A DNA stretch of 64,000 nt from Cyclobacteriaceae bacterium (lineage in GTDB: Bacteria; Bacteroidota; Bacteroidia; Cytophagales; Cyclobacteriaceae). The stretch spans positions 124,001-188,000 of the forward strand of contig JAFIEV010000044.1 of NCBI GenBank assembly GCA_020832305.1, in the 5' to 3' direction. Below the pieces are notes generated by a model. That model was given only the letters and a program-made list of their open reading frames with translations, made no database searches and was not told where the DNA came from. Below are positions 19,046-26,942 of this stretch, piece by piece (within the stretch, counting starts at the first letter, position 1; the number at the start of each line of letters is the position of its first letter). A program made the position numbers and the translations under genes.

Positions 19046-20638
19046 TTATTGGTGGAAAAACGCAGATGTCAGAATTTGTTTGTGGATACCGGGGCCTTCC
19101 ATCCAGACCTCTATCAGCTCACCCATATAGTCTTCAAAATATCCCACTTCAAGCTGATGAAGTCCCGAATTCAACTCTATGGTTCCCTTTCTGATTCTCA
19201 CGCCGTGGGAGCCATCATTATCCACCACTTTTACTCCATTGATCCACAACACACTTCCATCATCAGATTTGGTATAAAAGGTATACTTTCCTGCCTTTTC
19301 AATTTTCAATCCGGTGGTAAACAGAACAGCGAAATGATCCTCCCTGTGCGGCAGTTCCAGCAAACTTATTTCTTCACTTTTTCCGGTTTTTATTGGCTTA
19401 AGTGCTGCAAAATCCGGAACCTTCTCGAATTTTCCTTCAAAATACTTCCAATGCACCATGGGTAAACTTCCACCTAATATTCTGTATTGGACTTGCTCTT
19501 CTCTGCTCAACTGACCATTGTAAACCGACACAGCACGCACGGTTGCGCCGGTTGATAGCTTAAATGGACCCGTATATAATGTGCTTCCGGCATCTGGATT
19601 GGTGCCATCAAGCGTATAATAAATATTGACTTCCAAACCATCTGCATCCATCGTGATTTCCAGTGGATCCGCAGGATATGTGCCGGCAGCGGGCAATACC
19701 TTAGGCATAGGCACATAGGCAGGCGATTCGGTTGCAGGCCTGAATACTTCATGCATTATACGTCCTATACCTGCTCCCGGAGCTTCTACTCCCATGGCCC
19801 AGGCCAAAGTTGGGGCAACATCGTAAATGTAGCAGGGTTTCGAAATGATGGTTCCTTTTGATACGCCCTTTCCATAGCAAATAATGGGTATTTCAAGTTC
19901 GTGAAGCGTCGTGCCGCCATGCCCGAAATCTATTCCACCATGGTCACCGGTTACCATGATAAACGTTTCATCCATCAAGCCTTCAGATTTGAGACGGGCA
20001 ATAAAATCACCGATTTTTTTATCGTACTTGCTCAGACTGGCATAATAATCCTCCGTATCATGACCATACTTATGCCCGGCAGCGTCTGTTTCATCTATAC
20101 TTATAAATAAAAATTCGGGTTTATCGGCAAAAAAACTTTCCACTGCCTTATCGAAGACATCTTCGCCACTGTCAGACTGATATTCTTTATCAACCAGACT
20201 CATTTCAAACATTCTTGAAAGGTCATCCCACTCATAGAAAAAATGCATTCTGGCCTTCGGCTTCTGGTCTTTTATCCACGATAGTATACTTGGATACACA
20301 TCTTCTCTGCCTGTGATGACAGGCTCCCAGTTTCTGTTATCCCTTTTCCAGCTGTTGTCCTGCACACCGGTTTGAAGGGGATCGGCGCCGGTAAGCATGG
20401 CCGTCCAGTTGGGTGTACTCACGGTAGGCACTACACATCGGGCATGCAACGCCAGGGCCCCATATGCGATCATTTCGTTCATTGCCGGGGTTGAAGCTTT
20501 TTGCAAGCCCCGTGAGCTAAAGGCATCTAGACCTATCAGAATTACATGTCGGGCTTCAGGACCTTTTTTGTTTTCTGTTTGGCATGAATTAAAAATGGCC
20601 AAGTATGAAAGGCCAACAACCCATAAAAATCTTTTCAT
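19046..20638 (-). CDS. Secreted phosphodiesterase of the alkaline phosphatase superfamily with chitobiase-like and PA14 domains
   Basis: Probable surface or periplasmic lipoprotein (signal peptide with cysteine in IFNSCQTE). Residues 30-305 form a type I phosphodiesterase/nucleotide pyrophosphatase domain: metal-binding aspartate in LIGLDAF, Ser/Thr nucleophile region PTVSTPNWTAMLTG, and further metal ligands in DETDAAGHKYGHD and VTGDHGGIDFGHGG. Residues 320-390 are a chitobiase/FN3-like domain (YYTLDGTNPDAGSTLYTGPF). Residues 400-530 are a PA14 domain (YTFYTKSDDGSVLWINGVKV), a carbohydrate-binding fold. The same two C-terminal domains end the GH92 mannosidase of this locus. The superfamily cuts phosphodiesters, including choline or ethanolamine phosphates, so removal of phosphoethanolamine from a glycan is a reasonable guess. 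It starts 29 bases after the aldehyde dehydrogenase gene. Confidence 0.85.
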   Translation of the reverse strand: MKRFLWVVGLSYLAIFNSCQTENKKGPEARHVILIGLDAFSSRGLQKASTPAMNEMIAYGALALHARCVVPTVSTPNWTAMLTGADPLQTGVQDNSWKRDNRNWEPVITGREDVYPSILSWIKDQKPKARMHFFYEWDDLSRMFEMSLVDKEYQSDSGEDVFDKAVESFFADKPEFLFISIDETDAAGHKYGHDTEDYYASLSKYDKKIGDFIARLKSEGLMDETFIMVTGDHGGIDFGHGGTTLHELEIPIICYGKGVSKGTIISKPCYIYDVAPTLAWAMGVEAPGAGIGRIMHEVFRPATESPAYVPMPKVLPAAGTYPADPLEITMDADGLEVNIYYTLDGTNPDAGSTLYTGPFKLSTGATVRAVSVYNGQLSREEQVQYRILGGSLPMVHWKYFEGKFEKVPDFAALKPIKTGKSEEISLLELPHREDHFAVLFTTGLKIEKAGKYTFYTKSDDGSVLWINGVKVVDNDGSHGVRIRKGTIELNSGLHQLEVGYFEDYMGELIEVWMEGPGIHKQILTSAFFHQ

Positions 20639-20667
20639 AGCGATAGTAGTCTAATTATTGTAAAAAA

Positions 20668-22038
20668 TCAGTTTTGTCTTTTGTGATAGGCTTTAGGTTG
20701 GGTAAATGCCCTGATTCCAACGGTGGAAAGGGTACTGCCCAGTCCTGAATGTTTCCGGCCTGACCAGGGCACCTCAGGGCTTACCCTGTCACAGCAATTC
20801 CAATAAACAGTCCCAGCATCAATCTCTTTCATAAGCAATTCAGCCCTTTCATAACTGGAAGAATAAATGGCCGCTGTGAGGCCGTATTCTGTATCCTGCA
20901 TCAAACGCAATGCCTCCTCGTCGTCTTTCACTTTTTGAATGCCTATAACCGGCCCAAAAGACTCCTCCCGCATTATGCGCATGCTGTGATCAACCCTGGT
21001 CAAAACTGTAGGCTCCATAAAATACCCCTTTCCTTCGAGGGCTTTACCTCCGGTTTCGAGTATGGCTCCTTTATTCAGGGCATCCTGCACCTGCTCCAGG
21101 ATCACATCCCTTTGCTGCCTGCGGGTCAAAGGGCCAATAAATGTATCATTTTCGAGAGGGCTTCCGGTTTTATACCCTTTTACCTCGGTGACAAAAGCCT
21201 TCAAAAACTCATCAAAGATGTCTCCATGAACATAAATTCTCTCGACTGCACAACAGCTTTGACCGGTATTATAAAATGCCCCTTCTGCTGCATTTATCGC
21301 CGCTTGCTGAACATTAGCTACATCATTGGCGACATATAGCGGGTCTTTGCCTCCCAGTTCCAGTTGTACAGGTACCAGCTTTTCAGCTACACGTTCGGCA
21401 ATATATTTACCGGTGGCATAGGAACCGGTAAAGAAATACCCGTTTAATGGCGCTTTCAACAATTCCTCGCCAGTTGCAGGACCGCCTGTAAAGCATTCAA
21501 AAACATTCTCTGGCAGCCCGGATTCATACAGCAAATCCCTGAATTTCAATCCGGTCAGGCTTGCATATTCTGAAGGCTTATAACAAACTGCATTTCCTGC
21601 GACCAGCGCATACAAAAAGACATTATATCCGACATTGTATGGGTAATTCCAGGCAGAAATATTGGCAATAAGACCCAGCGGCTCATAAACGATATGCTCA
21701 AGGGTAGCGCCTGCTGTAACCAGGTATTCAGGCGCAAGTGCTTTCTCCGCATGGGCCATTAAATGAACAATTCGATTGTTGGCGCCTTTTATTTCGTTAT
21801 ATGCCTGCTGCAGTGGTTTACCCGTCTCCGAAGTAAGTATTCCGGCGAGGTCATCAATTTGATCTTGTACCCGTTGCCCAAAGCGTTGTATAATCTCCAA
21901 TCTGTCGGCAATAGCTTGCTTTGCCCACTCCTTCTGGCCCTTGCGCAGCTTTTCAATTTTTTGCTGAACATCCATAGGGCTATCTGTATCAATTCGGGCA
22001 ATGACTTCTTCAGTAGCAGGATTTATTATTTCCATCAT
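20668..22038 (-). CDS. NAD(P)-dependent aldehyde dehydrogenase
   Basis: A 456-residue aldehyde dehydrogenase, oxidising an aldehyde to the acid in the cytosol. Family motifs are present: SAWNYPYNVGYNVF, the cofactor-loop FFTGSYATGKYIAE, the general-base glutamate in LELGGKDPLYV, and the catalytic cysteine in NTGQSCCAVERIYVH. EESFGPVIGIQKV near the C-terminus is also typical, and the overall type resembles succinate-semialdehyde dehydrogenases. In this operon the expected substrate is gamma-glutamyl-aminoacetaldehyde (giving gamma-glutamylglycine), by analogy with the gamma-glutamylation route for amines; that is inference. Two ATGs stand in tandem (22038 and 22035). The gene follows the amidotransferase-like hydrolase after a 104-base gap. 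Confidence 0.9.
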   Translation of the reverse strand: MMEIINPATEEVIARIDTDSPMDVQQKIEKLRKGQKEWAKQAIADRLEIIQRFGQRVQDQIDDLAGILTSETGKPLQQAYNEIKGANNRIVHLMAHAEKALAPEYLVTAGATLEHIVYEPLGLIANISAWNYPYNVGYNVFLYALVAGNAVCYKPSEYASLTGLKFRDLLYESGLPENVFECFTGGPATGEELLKAPLNGYFFTGSYATGKYIAERVAEKLVPVQLELGGKDPLYVANDVANVQQAAINAAEGAFYNTGQSCCAVERIYVHGDIFDEFLKAFVTEVKGYKTGSPLENDTFIGPLTRRQQRDVILEQVQDALNKGAILETGGKALEGKGYFMEPTVLTRVDHSMRIMREESFGPVIGIQKVKDDEEALRLMQDTEYGLTAAIYSSSYERAELLMKEIDAGTVYWNCCDRVSPEVPWSGRKHSGLGSTLSTVGIRAFTQPKAYHKRQN

Positions 22039-22142
22039 ATCATTTAGTTTTTCATTTTTTTTGATCTCGGTCAGGCCTATTCACATAATTAATTTTGACA
22101 GGAACGCAAGTGCAAACTTTATATCTGCTTATTTACCAATAC

Positions 22143-22886
22143 TTAAAAATGTGATGTAAATACATCTAAGAGTAGCTTAGGGTCGAGTACTTTTTCTCCA
22201 AGGGTATGGCTGAATTCAGGATGCCACTGAATGGCAAAGCACTTTCCTTCCTCCATGCGGGTATAGTAGATCGCTTCGATAATACCATCTGCGGGTGAAA
22301 TGGCCATTGCTTCAAGCTCATCTCCGAGTTTTTCAATGCATTGATGGTGCACTGAATTTACTACCGGAGCACTTATACGCTGGTACAACCTTTCAAGCAT
22401 ACTGCCCTTTGTAAAGCTTACTTCATGCGAAAGATGGTCATAGATCTCTGCGTTTCTGTGTTGTATGGCGCCAGGTATTTGTGTGGCGATATCCTGGTAC
22501 AGTGTGCCTCCAAAATAAACATTCATCAGTTGTAAACCGCGACATATGCCCAATACAGGTTTATTATGCTTTACAAAGAAATCAAGTATTTTCAATTCAT
22601 AGGCATCCCTGTATGGATCCCCCGGCCATCGGCCATTCTGAATTGGTTTTGCTCCATAGCTTTGAGGCGCAACATCACTGCCGCCTTGAAGCACCAGGCC
22701 ATCCATCTCCTCCAGCATTTTGTATAAGGTCTGTTCCGGCAAGTCTGGTATCATAACGGGCATATGACCCGTAGAAGCCAGATAAACAGCCATATCATTT
22801 TCAAGATAGCACAGGGTCTTCGGTCCAAAATATGACCTGTTGGCATCAGGATACAAAAAACATGAACTAACGGCAATTTTCAACAT
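22143..22886 (-). CDS. Gamma-glutamyl hydrolase of the PuuD / peptidase C26 type
   Basis: A 247-residue class I glutamine-amidotransferase-like hydrolase. The nucleophile cysteine is in PVLGICRGLQLMNVYFGG (about residue 112) and the His-Glu pair in IQWHPEF (about residue 221). QGGSDVAPQSYG is the usual oxyanion-side motif. There is no partner synthase domain, so it is the stand-alone C26 hydrolase type seen in PuuD, which removes glutamate from gamma-glutamyl-GABA. In this operon it would release glutamate and the free amino acid (glycine if the substrate is ethanolamine) from the oxidised gamma-glutamyl adduct. It starts 3 bases after the stop of the alcohol dehydrogenase, so translation is probably coupled. 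Confidence 0.88.
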   Translation of the reverse strand: MLKIAVSSCFLYPDANRSYFGPKTLCYLENDMAVYLASTGHMPVMIPDLPEQTLYKMLEEMDGLVLQGGSDVAPQSYGAKPIQNGRWPGDPYRDAYELKILDFFVKHNKPVLGICRGLQLMNVYFGGTLYQDIATQIPGAIQHRNAEIYDHLSHEVSFTKGSMLERLYQRISAPVVNSVHHQCIEKLGDELEAMAISPADGIIEAIYYTRMEEGKCFAIQWHPEFSHTLGEKVLDPKLLLDVFTSHF

Positions 22887-22889
22887 ATG

Positions 22890-24041
22890 TCAAAGTGCCT
22901 TTTGGTACAAATTCCGGAAATCAGCCCGTTTCACTGGTTTAGGATTATTCGGGTGGCAGAAATCTGCCTCAGCCAGTTCTGCAAGTTTTTCAACATGTAC
23001 CTCTTTTACACCAATTTCGCTCAGCTTCTTAGGCAAGCCCAGGGACTCATTGAGTTTAAAAAGATAATAAGGAATATCTATGCCTCTATCTGCTCCCAGC
23101 CCAAGGGCATAGGCCATATGGTTAAATTTATCTTCGAACCCATCGTAATTGAATTCCATGCCATAGGGCAGGTTGACTGCATTGGCTAAACCATGGTGTG
23201 TATCGAGCAGGCTTGATAGCGGATGCGCAAGGCTGTGTACAATTCCTAAACCTTTCTGAAAAGCTACAGCACCCATCATCGATGCCAGCATCATCATACT
23301 TCTGGAAGCTACGTCTGGTTGATGGGTGGCTTTTTCTATTGCCTGCGCAATAAGCTTCATCCCTTCCAGCGCTATACCATCGCACATAGGATGATAATTT
23401 TTCGCAAGATAGGCTTCCATATTATGTGTTAAGGCATCCATCCCGGTAGCAGCCGTAACGAATGGAGGCAAATCCATGGTAAGCATGGGATCGGCAAATA
23501 CTTTCTTTGCCATAAGAAGTGGCGAGAATAATATGCGTTTTTGTTTACTCTCATCCTCCGAGATAATAGCGCTCCTGCCAACTTCAGAGCCGGTTCCTGA
23601 AGTGGTTGGAACCGTTACAAAATGAGGTACCGGACCAGTGACATACTTATCGCCGCCAATAAGGTCATCATAATCAAATAAATCGCGGTTATGGTGTACC
23701 CTAAGGGCTATTGCACGGGCCACATCAAGAGCTACTCCACCACCTATACCTACGATGCTGTCCCTTTCTGCTGCAAGGTAAGCTTCGCCACCTTTCAACA
23801 CGTCTGATTTTACAGGGTTCTTATGCATTTCTGTAAAAACTACGGTAGAAATCCCTTTCTGCTCAAGAGACTGCAGGATCTTTTTGAAAAAGTCAAGACC
23901 GGCCACCAAAGGATCCGTTACTATGAGTGGCTTCTGTAAGCCAGCAGCTAAAATGTATTCTGGCAGTTCGTCAATTACGCCTGCGCCAAATCGTACACTC
24001 GTCGGAAAGTTATATGTATATCGCTTTGCAAAATCAATCAT
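22890..24041 (-). CDS. Iron-containing alcohol dehydrogenase
   Basis: A 383-residue group III alcohol dehydrogenase. Features: N-terminal Rossmann-like half with the dinucleotide motif IVGIGGGVALDVARAIALR, then VPTTSGTGSEVGRSAII, and the C-terminal helical half with metal ligands in TGMDALTHNMEAYLA (Asp, His) and GIVHSLAHPLSSLLDTHHG (His, His). It oxidises an alcohol to an aldehyde with NAD(P). Its place between a gamma-glutamyl-amide synthetase and a gamma-glutamyl hydrolase suggests that the substrate is the hydroxyl of gamma-glutamyl-ethanolamide or another gamma-glutamylated amino alcohol. A putrescine route would instead need an amine oxidase (PuuB), which is absent. Start 13 bases after the synthetase stop. 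Confidence 0.9.
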   Translation of the reverse strand: MIDFAKRYTYNFPTSVRFGAGVIDELPEYILAAGLQKPLIVTDPLVAGLDFFKKILQSLEQKGISTVVFTEMHKNPVKSDVLKGGEAYLAAERDSIVGIGGGVALDVARAIALRVHHNRDLFDYDDLIGGDKYVTGPVPHFVTVPTTSGTGSEVGRSAIISEDESKQKRILFSPLLMAKKVFADPMLTMDLPPFVTAATGMDALTHNMEAYLAKNYHPMCDGIALEGMKLIAQAIEKATHQPDVASRSMMMLASMMGAVAFQKGLGIVHSLAHPLSSLLDTHHGLANAVNLPYGMEFNYDGFEDKFNHMAYALGLGADRGIDIPYYLFKLNESLGLPKKLSEIGVKEVHVEKLAELAEADFCHPNNPKPVKRADFRNLYQKAL

Positions 24042-24054
24042 ATGCTTTGCTTAA

Positions 24055-25413
24055 TTAAATGATTTCAAAATATCTGTTTTTCTCCCAATCGGTAACCTGA
24101 CTGTTAAATTCTCTCCATTCCCATTCGCGGGTACTGCAAAAGTGATTGACAAAACCATCACTGAACAATTCACGGGCGAGCTCGCTGCTTTTCATTTGTT
24201 GGGTTGCCTCATTCAGATTTGTGGGCAGCGTGCCATTTTTAAAATCTTTGTAACCATTACCGACCGTTTCGGCGGTTGAAAGCTCCAGTTTATTTTTTAC
24301 ACCATAAAGGCCTGAGGCAAGACAAGCAGCCATAGCGAGGTATGGATTGACATCCGAACCAATTACCCTGGTTTCCAGTCGTGTTGATTTACTGCTTCCC
24401 GAAAGAATTCGCAGTGCAGTAGTTCGGTTATCAACAGCCCAGGTTAGGGTGGTGGGTGCCCATGCCCCTTCTACCAGACGTTTATAGCTGTTGATGGTCG
24501 GCGCATACATTGGCAAAATATGGGGAAGGCAATGTAACTGGCCCGCCACATAATGCCGCATAAGCGCGCTCATTTTTCTGGGATCTTTATCATCAAAAAA
24601 CAGATTTTTGCTGTTTTGAGCATCCCAAAGGCTTTGGTGCACATGACCTCCGTTTCCGGGAAGTTCCTGCGACCATTTTGCCATAAAAGTTGCCATAATG
24701 CCATGCCTGTAGGCTATTTCCTTCACGCCTGTTTTAAACAGTACCGCACGATCGGCAGCTGTGAGAATGTCGCTATAGGTAATGGCAGCTTCATATATTC
24801 CAGGGCCGGTTTCGGTATGCAGTCCTTCTACAGGGATATCAAAACGGGTAAGCAGGTCGAATAAATCGTTGAAATAGCTGCTTTTAAGCGAAGATCGCAA
24901 AATGGAATACCCAAACATGCCCGGGGTGAGGTGTTTCGCATGCTGAAGTCCATTTTCGCGAATATCACTGGGAGTAATTTCAAAATTAAACCATTCAAAT
25001 TCCTGAGCAAAAATGGGTGAGTAGCCCATATCTACGGCCTGCTGGCTGATTTTCTTCAAAAGCGTTCTGGGACAGACGGTGAGATCTTCCCGGTTGTTTT
25101 TACTGAAATCTGCCAGAAAAAAAGGCATATCCTGCTCCCATGGAATTTTTCTTTGGGTATGGATATCAATGGTAGCATTCATATCGGGATAGCCAGTGTG
25201 CCAGCCCGTTATTTCTACATTGTCGTATGACTTATCGCTGCTATCCCAGCCAAACACCACATTGCACATACCCATGCCCCCCTCAACCACCGATAGAAAT
25301 TTATCCAGTGAAATTATTTTTCCACATAAAATACCATCAATATCGGTTATGGCAAGTTTAACTTTCCTATGCCCGCTGTTTTTCAATTGCGCACATATCT
25401 CTTGAACATTCAT
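24055..25413 (-). CDS. Gamma-glutamyl-amide synthetase of the glutamine synthetase family (PuuA/GlnA4-like)
   Basis: A 452-residue type I glutamine-synthetase fold enzyme. Catalytic landmarks: metal-binding glutamates in AQEFEWFNFEI and HTETGPGIYEAAI, the metal histidine in NGGHVHQSL, the ATP/glutamate region PTINSYKRL and DNRTTALRI, and the late glutamate in STRLETRV. It differs from housekeeping GlnA in the loops around the ammonium site and groups by eye with PuuA (gamma-glutamylputrescine), IpuC and Streptomyces GlnA4 (gamma-glutamylethanolamide) enzymes. With an ethanolamine-type permease overlapping it by 4 bases (ATGA) and an alcohol dehydrogenase next, ethanolamine or a similar amino alcohol is the likeliest amine; putrescine remains possible. 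Confidence 0.87.
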   Translation of the reverse strand: MNVQEICAQLKNSGHRKVKLAITDIDGILCGKIISLDKFLSVVEGGMGMCNVVFGWDSSDKSYDNVEITGWHTGYPDMNATIDIHTQRKIPWEQDMPFFLADFSKNNREDLTVCPRTLLKKISQQAVDMGYSPIFAQEFEWFNFEITPSDIRENGLQHAKHLTPGMFGYSILRSSLKSSYFNDLFDLLTRFDIPVEGLHTETGPGIYEAAITYSDILTAADRAVLFKTGVKEIAYRHGIMATFMAKWSQELPGNGGHVHQSLWDAQNSKNLFFDDKDPRKMSALMRHYVAGQLHCLPHILPMYAPTINSYKRLVEGAWAPTTLTWAVDNRTTALRILSGSSKSTRLETRVIGSDVNPYLAMAACLASGLYGVKNKLELSTAETVGNGYKDFKNGTLPTNLNEATQQMKSSELARELFSDGFVNHFCSTREWEWREFNSQVTDWEKNRYFEII

Positions 25414-26753
25414 ATTTCTTTGCTTTTAACAATGTCGGATTTATAGATAAAAACCAGGAAGAAAACATAAGAAGCCGCCAACATGGCAAAATAGATCATG
25501 GCTTGCAGAGGATTGTAAATGATCATAGACACCATAGCAATAATAGCAATGGTAAGTGCTATGGCCGGAAACCACGGATAGGCCGGAACTTTGAATGGAC
25601 GCGCTAATTCGGGTTCTTTTTTGCGAAGGGCAAAGAAGGAAAACATCGATAAAATATATAATCCCAATGCTCCAAATACTGCTATAATTATGATTTCTCC
25701 TGTTTTACCGGTAAGCAATGCGGTAATCCCTACCACCATATTGAATAAAAGTGCATTGGCCGGTGTCTTGAATTTTTTATTAATCTCGGCTATAAAAGGT
25801 GGCGCATATCCTACCCGGGCGTATTCAAAAGTTGCCCGTCCTGCTGCCAGAATAATACCGTGAAAAGAAGCTACTAAACCAAAAAGTCCAATGGTAATGA
25901 GCAAATGATACATAATATGACCACTGCCCACAATTTGTTCGAGCGCCAGTGGCAGAGGAGAATCAGACGCTTCTGCACCATCGGCAGGGAAAACTATAGC
26001 CTCCCATCCTGCTACACCAACCGCTGAAACAAAAGTAAGGATACAAAGAAATATCAAGGTCCCCAATGCAGAACCAAAACCTATCAATATATTTTTCTGA
26101 GGGTTAATCGTTTCTTCAGCCACATTGGCAACACCCTCAATGGCGAGGAAAAACCATATGGCAAAGGGAATGGCGGCAAAGGCACCCATAAGGCCATTGG
26201 GCAAGGGATTTTGGGTAAATTTCGCGGCATCGAATTCAGGTAATGTAATCCCGGCAAAGATCAGCAGCTCAGCAACGGCAATAATGGTGATAAACAATTC
26301 AAATGAGGCTGCAATGCGAACTCCGGAGATATTGATGGCCGTAAACAAAAGATAAGCAACAATGGCAATGCTTATGGTATCGAACTGAGGAAAGAAAATA
26401 TTAAAGTAGGCCCCAATGGCTGCAGCAATGGCAGGAGGAGCAAAGAGAAATTCAATATTCTGGGTCATCCCGGCAACAAAACCCAAATGACGCCCAAGAC
26501 TACGGTCTGCATATGCAAAGGCACCTCCCGCTTTAGGTATGGCACAGGCCAGCTCAGTATAACTGAAGGTAAAGGTAAAATACATGATAATTATAAATAC
26601 GGTTGCAATGGCCAGGCCATATGTACCGCCCTCAGCCAGACCCAGGTTCCAGCCAAAATACATTCCTGAGATTACATACCCAACGCCCAGACCCCAAAGC
26701 ATAAGGGGACCCAGGGACCTGTCGAGTTGCTGTTCATTTCCTTGCTCTTTCAT
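25410..26753 (-). CDS. APC-family amino acid/amine permease, ethanolamine permease-like
   Basis: A 447-residue inner-membrane transporter with twelve predicted helices of the APC superfamily. The N-terminal signature LGPLMLWGLGVGYVISGMYF followed by GWNLGLAEGGTYG, and then IPKAGGAFAYADRSLGRHLG and EFLFAPPAIAAAIGAYF, closely resembles the Eat ethanolamine permease branch. AIPFAIWFFLAIEGVANVAEE is the helix-6 region of that branch. The call of ethanolamine rests on recognition of these motifs and on the downstream enzymes. It is first in a five-gene run with its stop overlapping the synthetase start, and has a 190-base leader region separating it from the mannosidase GH125. Confidence 0.85.
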   Translation of the reverse strand: MKEQGNEQQLDRSLGPLMLWGLGVGYVISGMYFGWNLGLAEGGTYGLAIATVFIIIMYFTFTFSYTELACAIPKAGGAFAYADRSLGRHLGFVAGMTQNIEFLFAPPAIAAAIGAYFNIFFPQFDTISIAIVAYLLFTAINISGVRIAASFELFITIIAVAELLIFAGITLPEFDAAKFTQNPLPNGLMGAFAAIPFAIWFFLAIEGVANVAEETINPQKNILIGFGSALGTLIFLCILTFVSAVGVAGWEAIVFPADGAEASDSPLPLALEQIVGSGHIMYHLLITIGLFGLVASFHGIILAAGRATFEYARVGYAPPFIAEINKKFKTPANALLFNMVVGITALLTGKTGEIIIIAVFGALGLYILSMFSFFALRKKEPELARPFKVPAYPWFPAIALTIAIIAMVSMIIYNPLQAMIYFAMLAASYVFFLVFIYKSDIVKSKEI

Positions 26754-26861
26754 AGTTTCAGATTTTCTTAAATGCTTCTTTTGTTTTATCCGACCGTGGC
26801 AGATGATAATGCTAACGAATTGCGAAACTGAGCAACAATTTACTGTATTACTGCATACTTA

Positions 26862-26870
26862 CAAATTATA
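26862..26870 (-). promoter_or_regulatory. Possible promoter of the amine-catabolic operon
   Basis: On the minus strand the sequence reads TATAATTTG, close to TAnnTTTG with one extra base and also matching a generic -10. It lies about 110 bases before the permease start, in the only long gap between the mannosidase genes and the catabolic genes. TTTG-like sequences occur upstream at non-ideal spacings of 14 and 23. Confidence 0.3.
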
Positions 26871-26942
26871 CCACATGTTTATTACAAAATATCCAAATAA
26901 TTATTCCTGATAAAGACTTAGGCCAATTTTGACGACAGCGCA

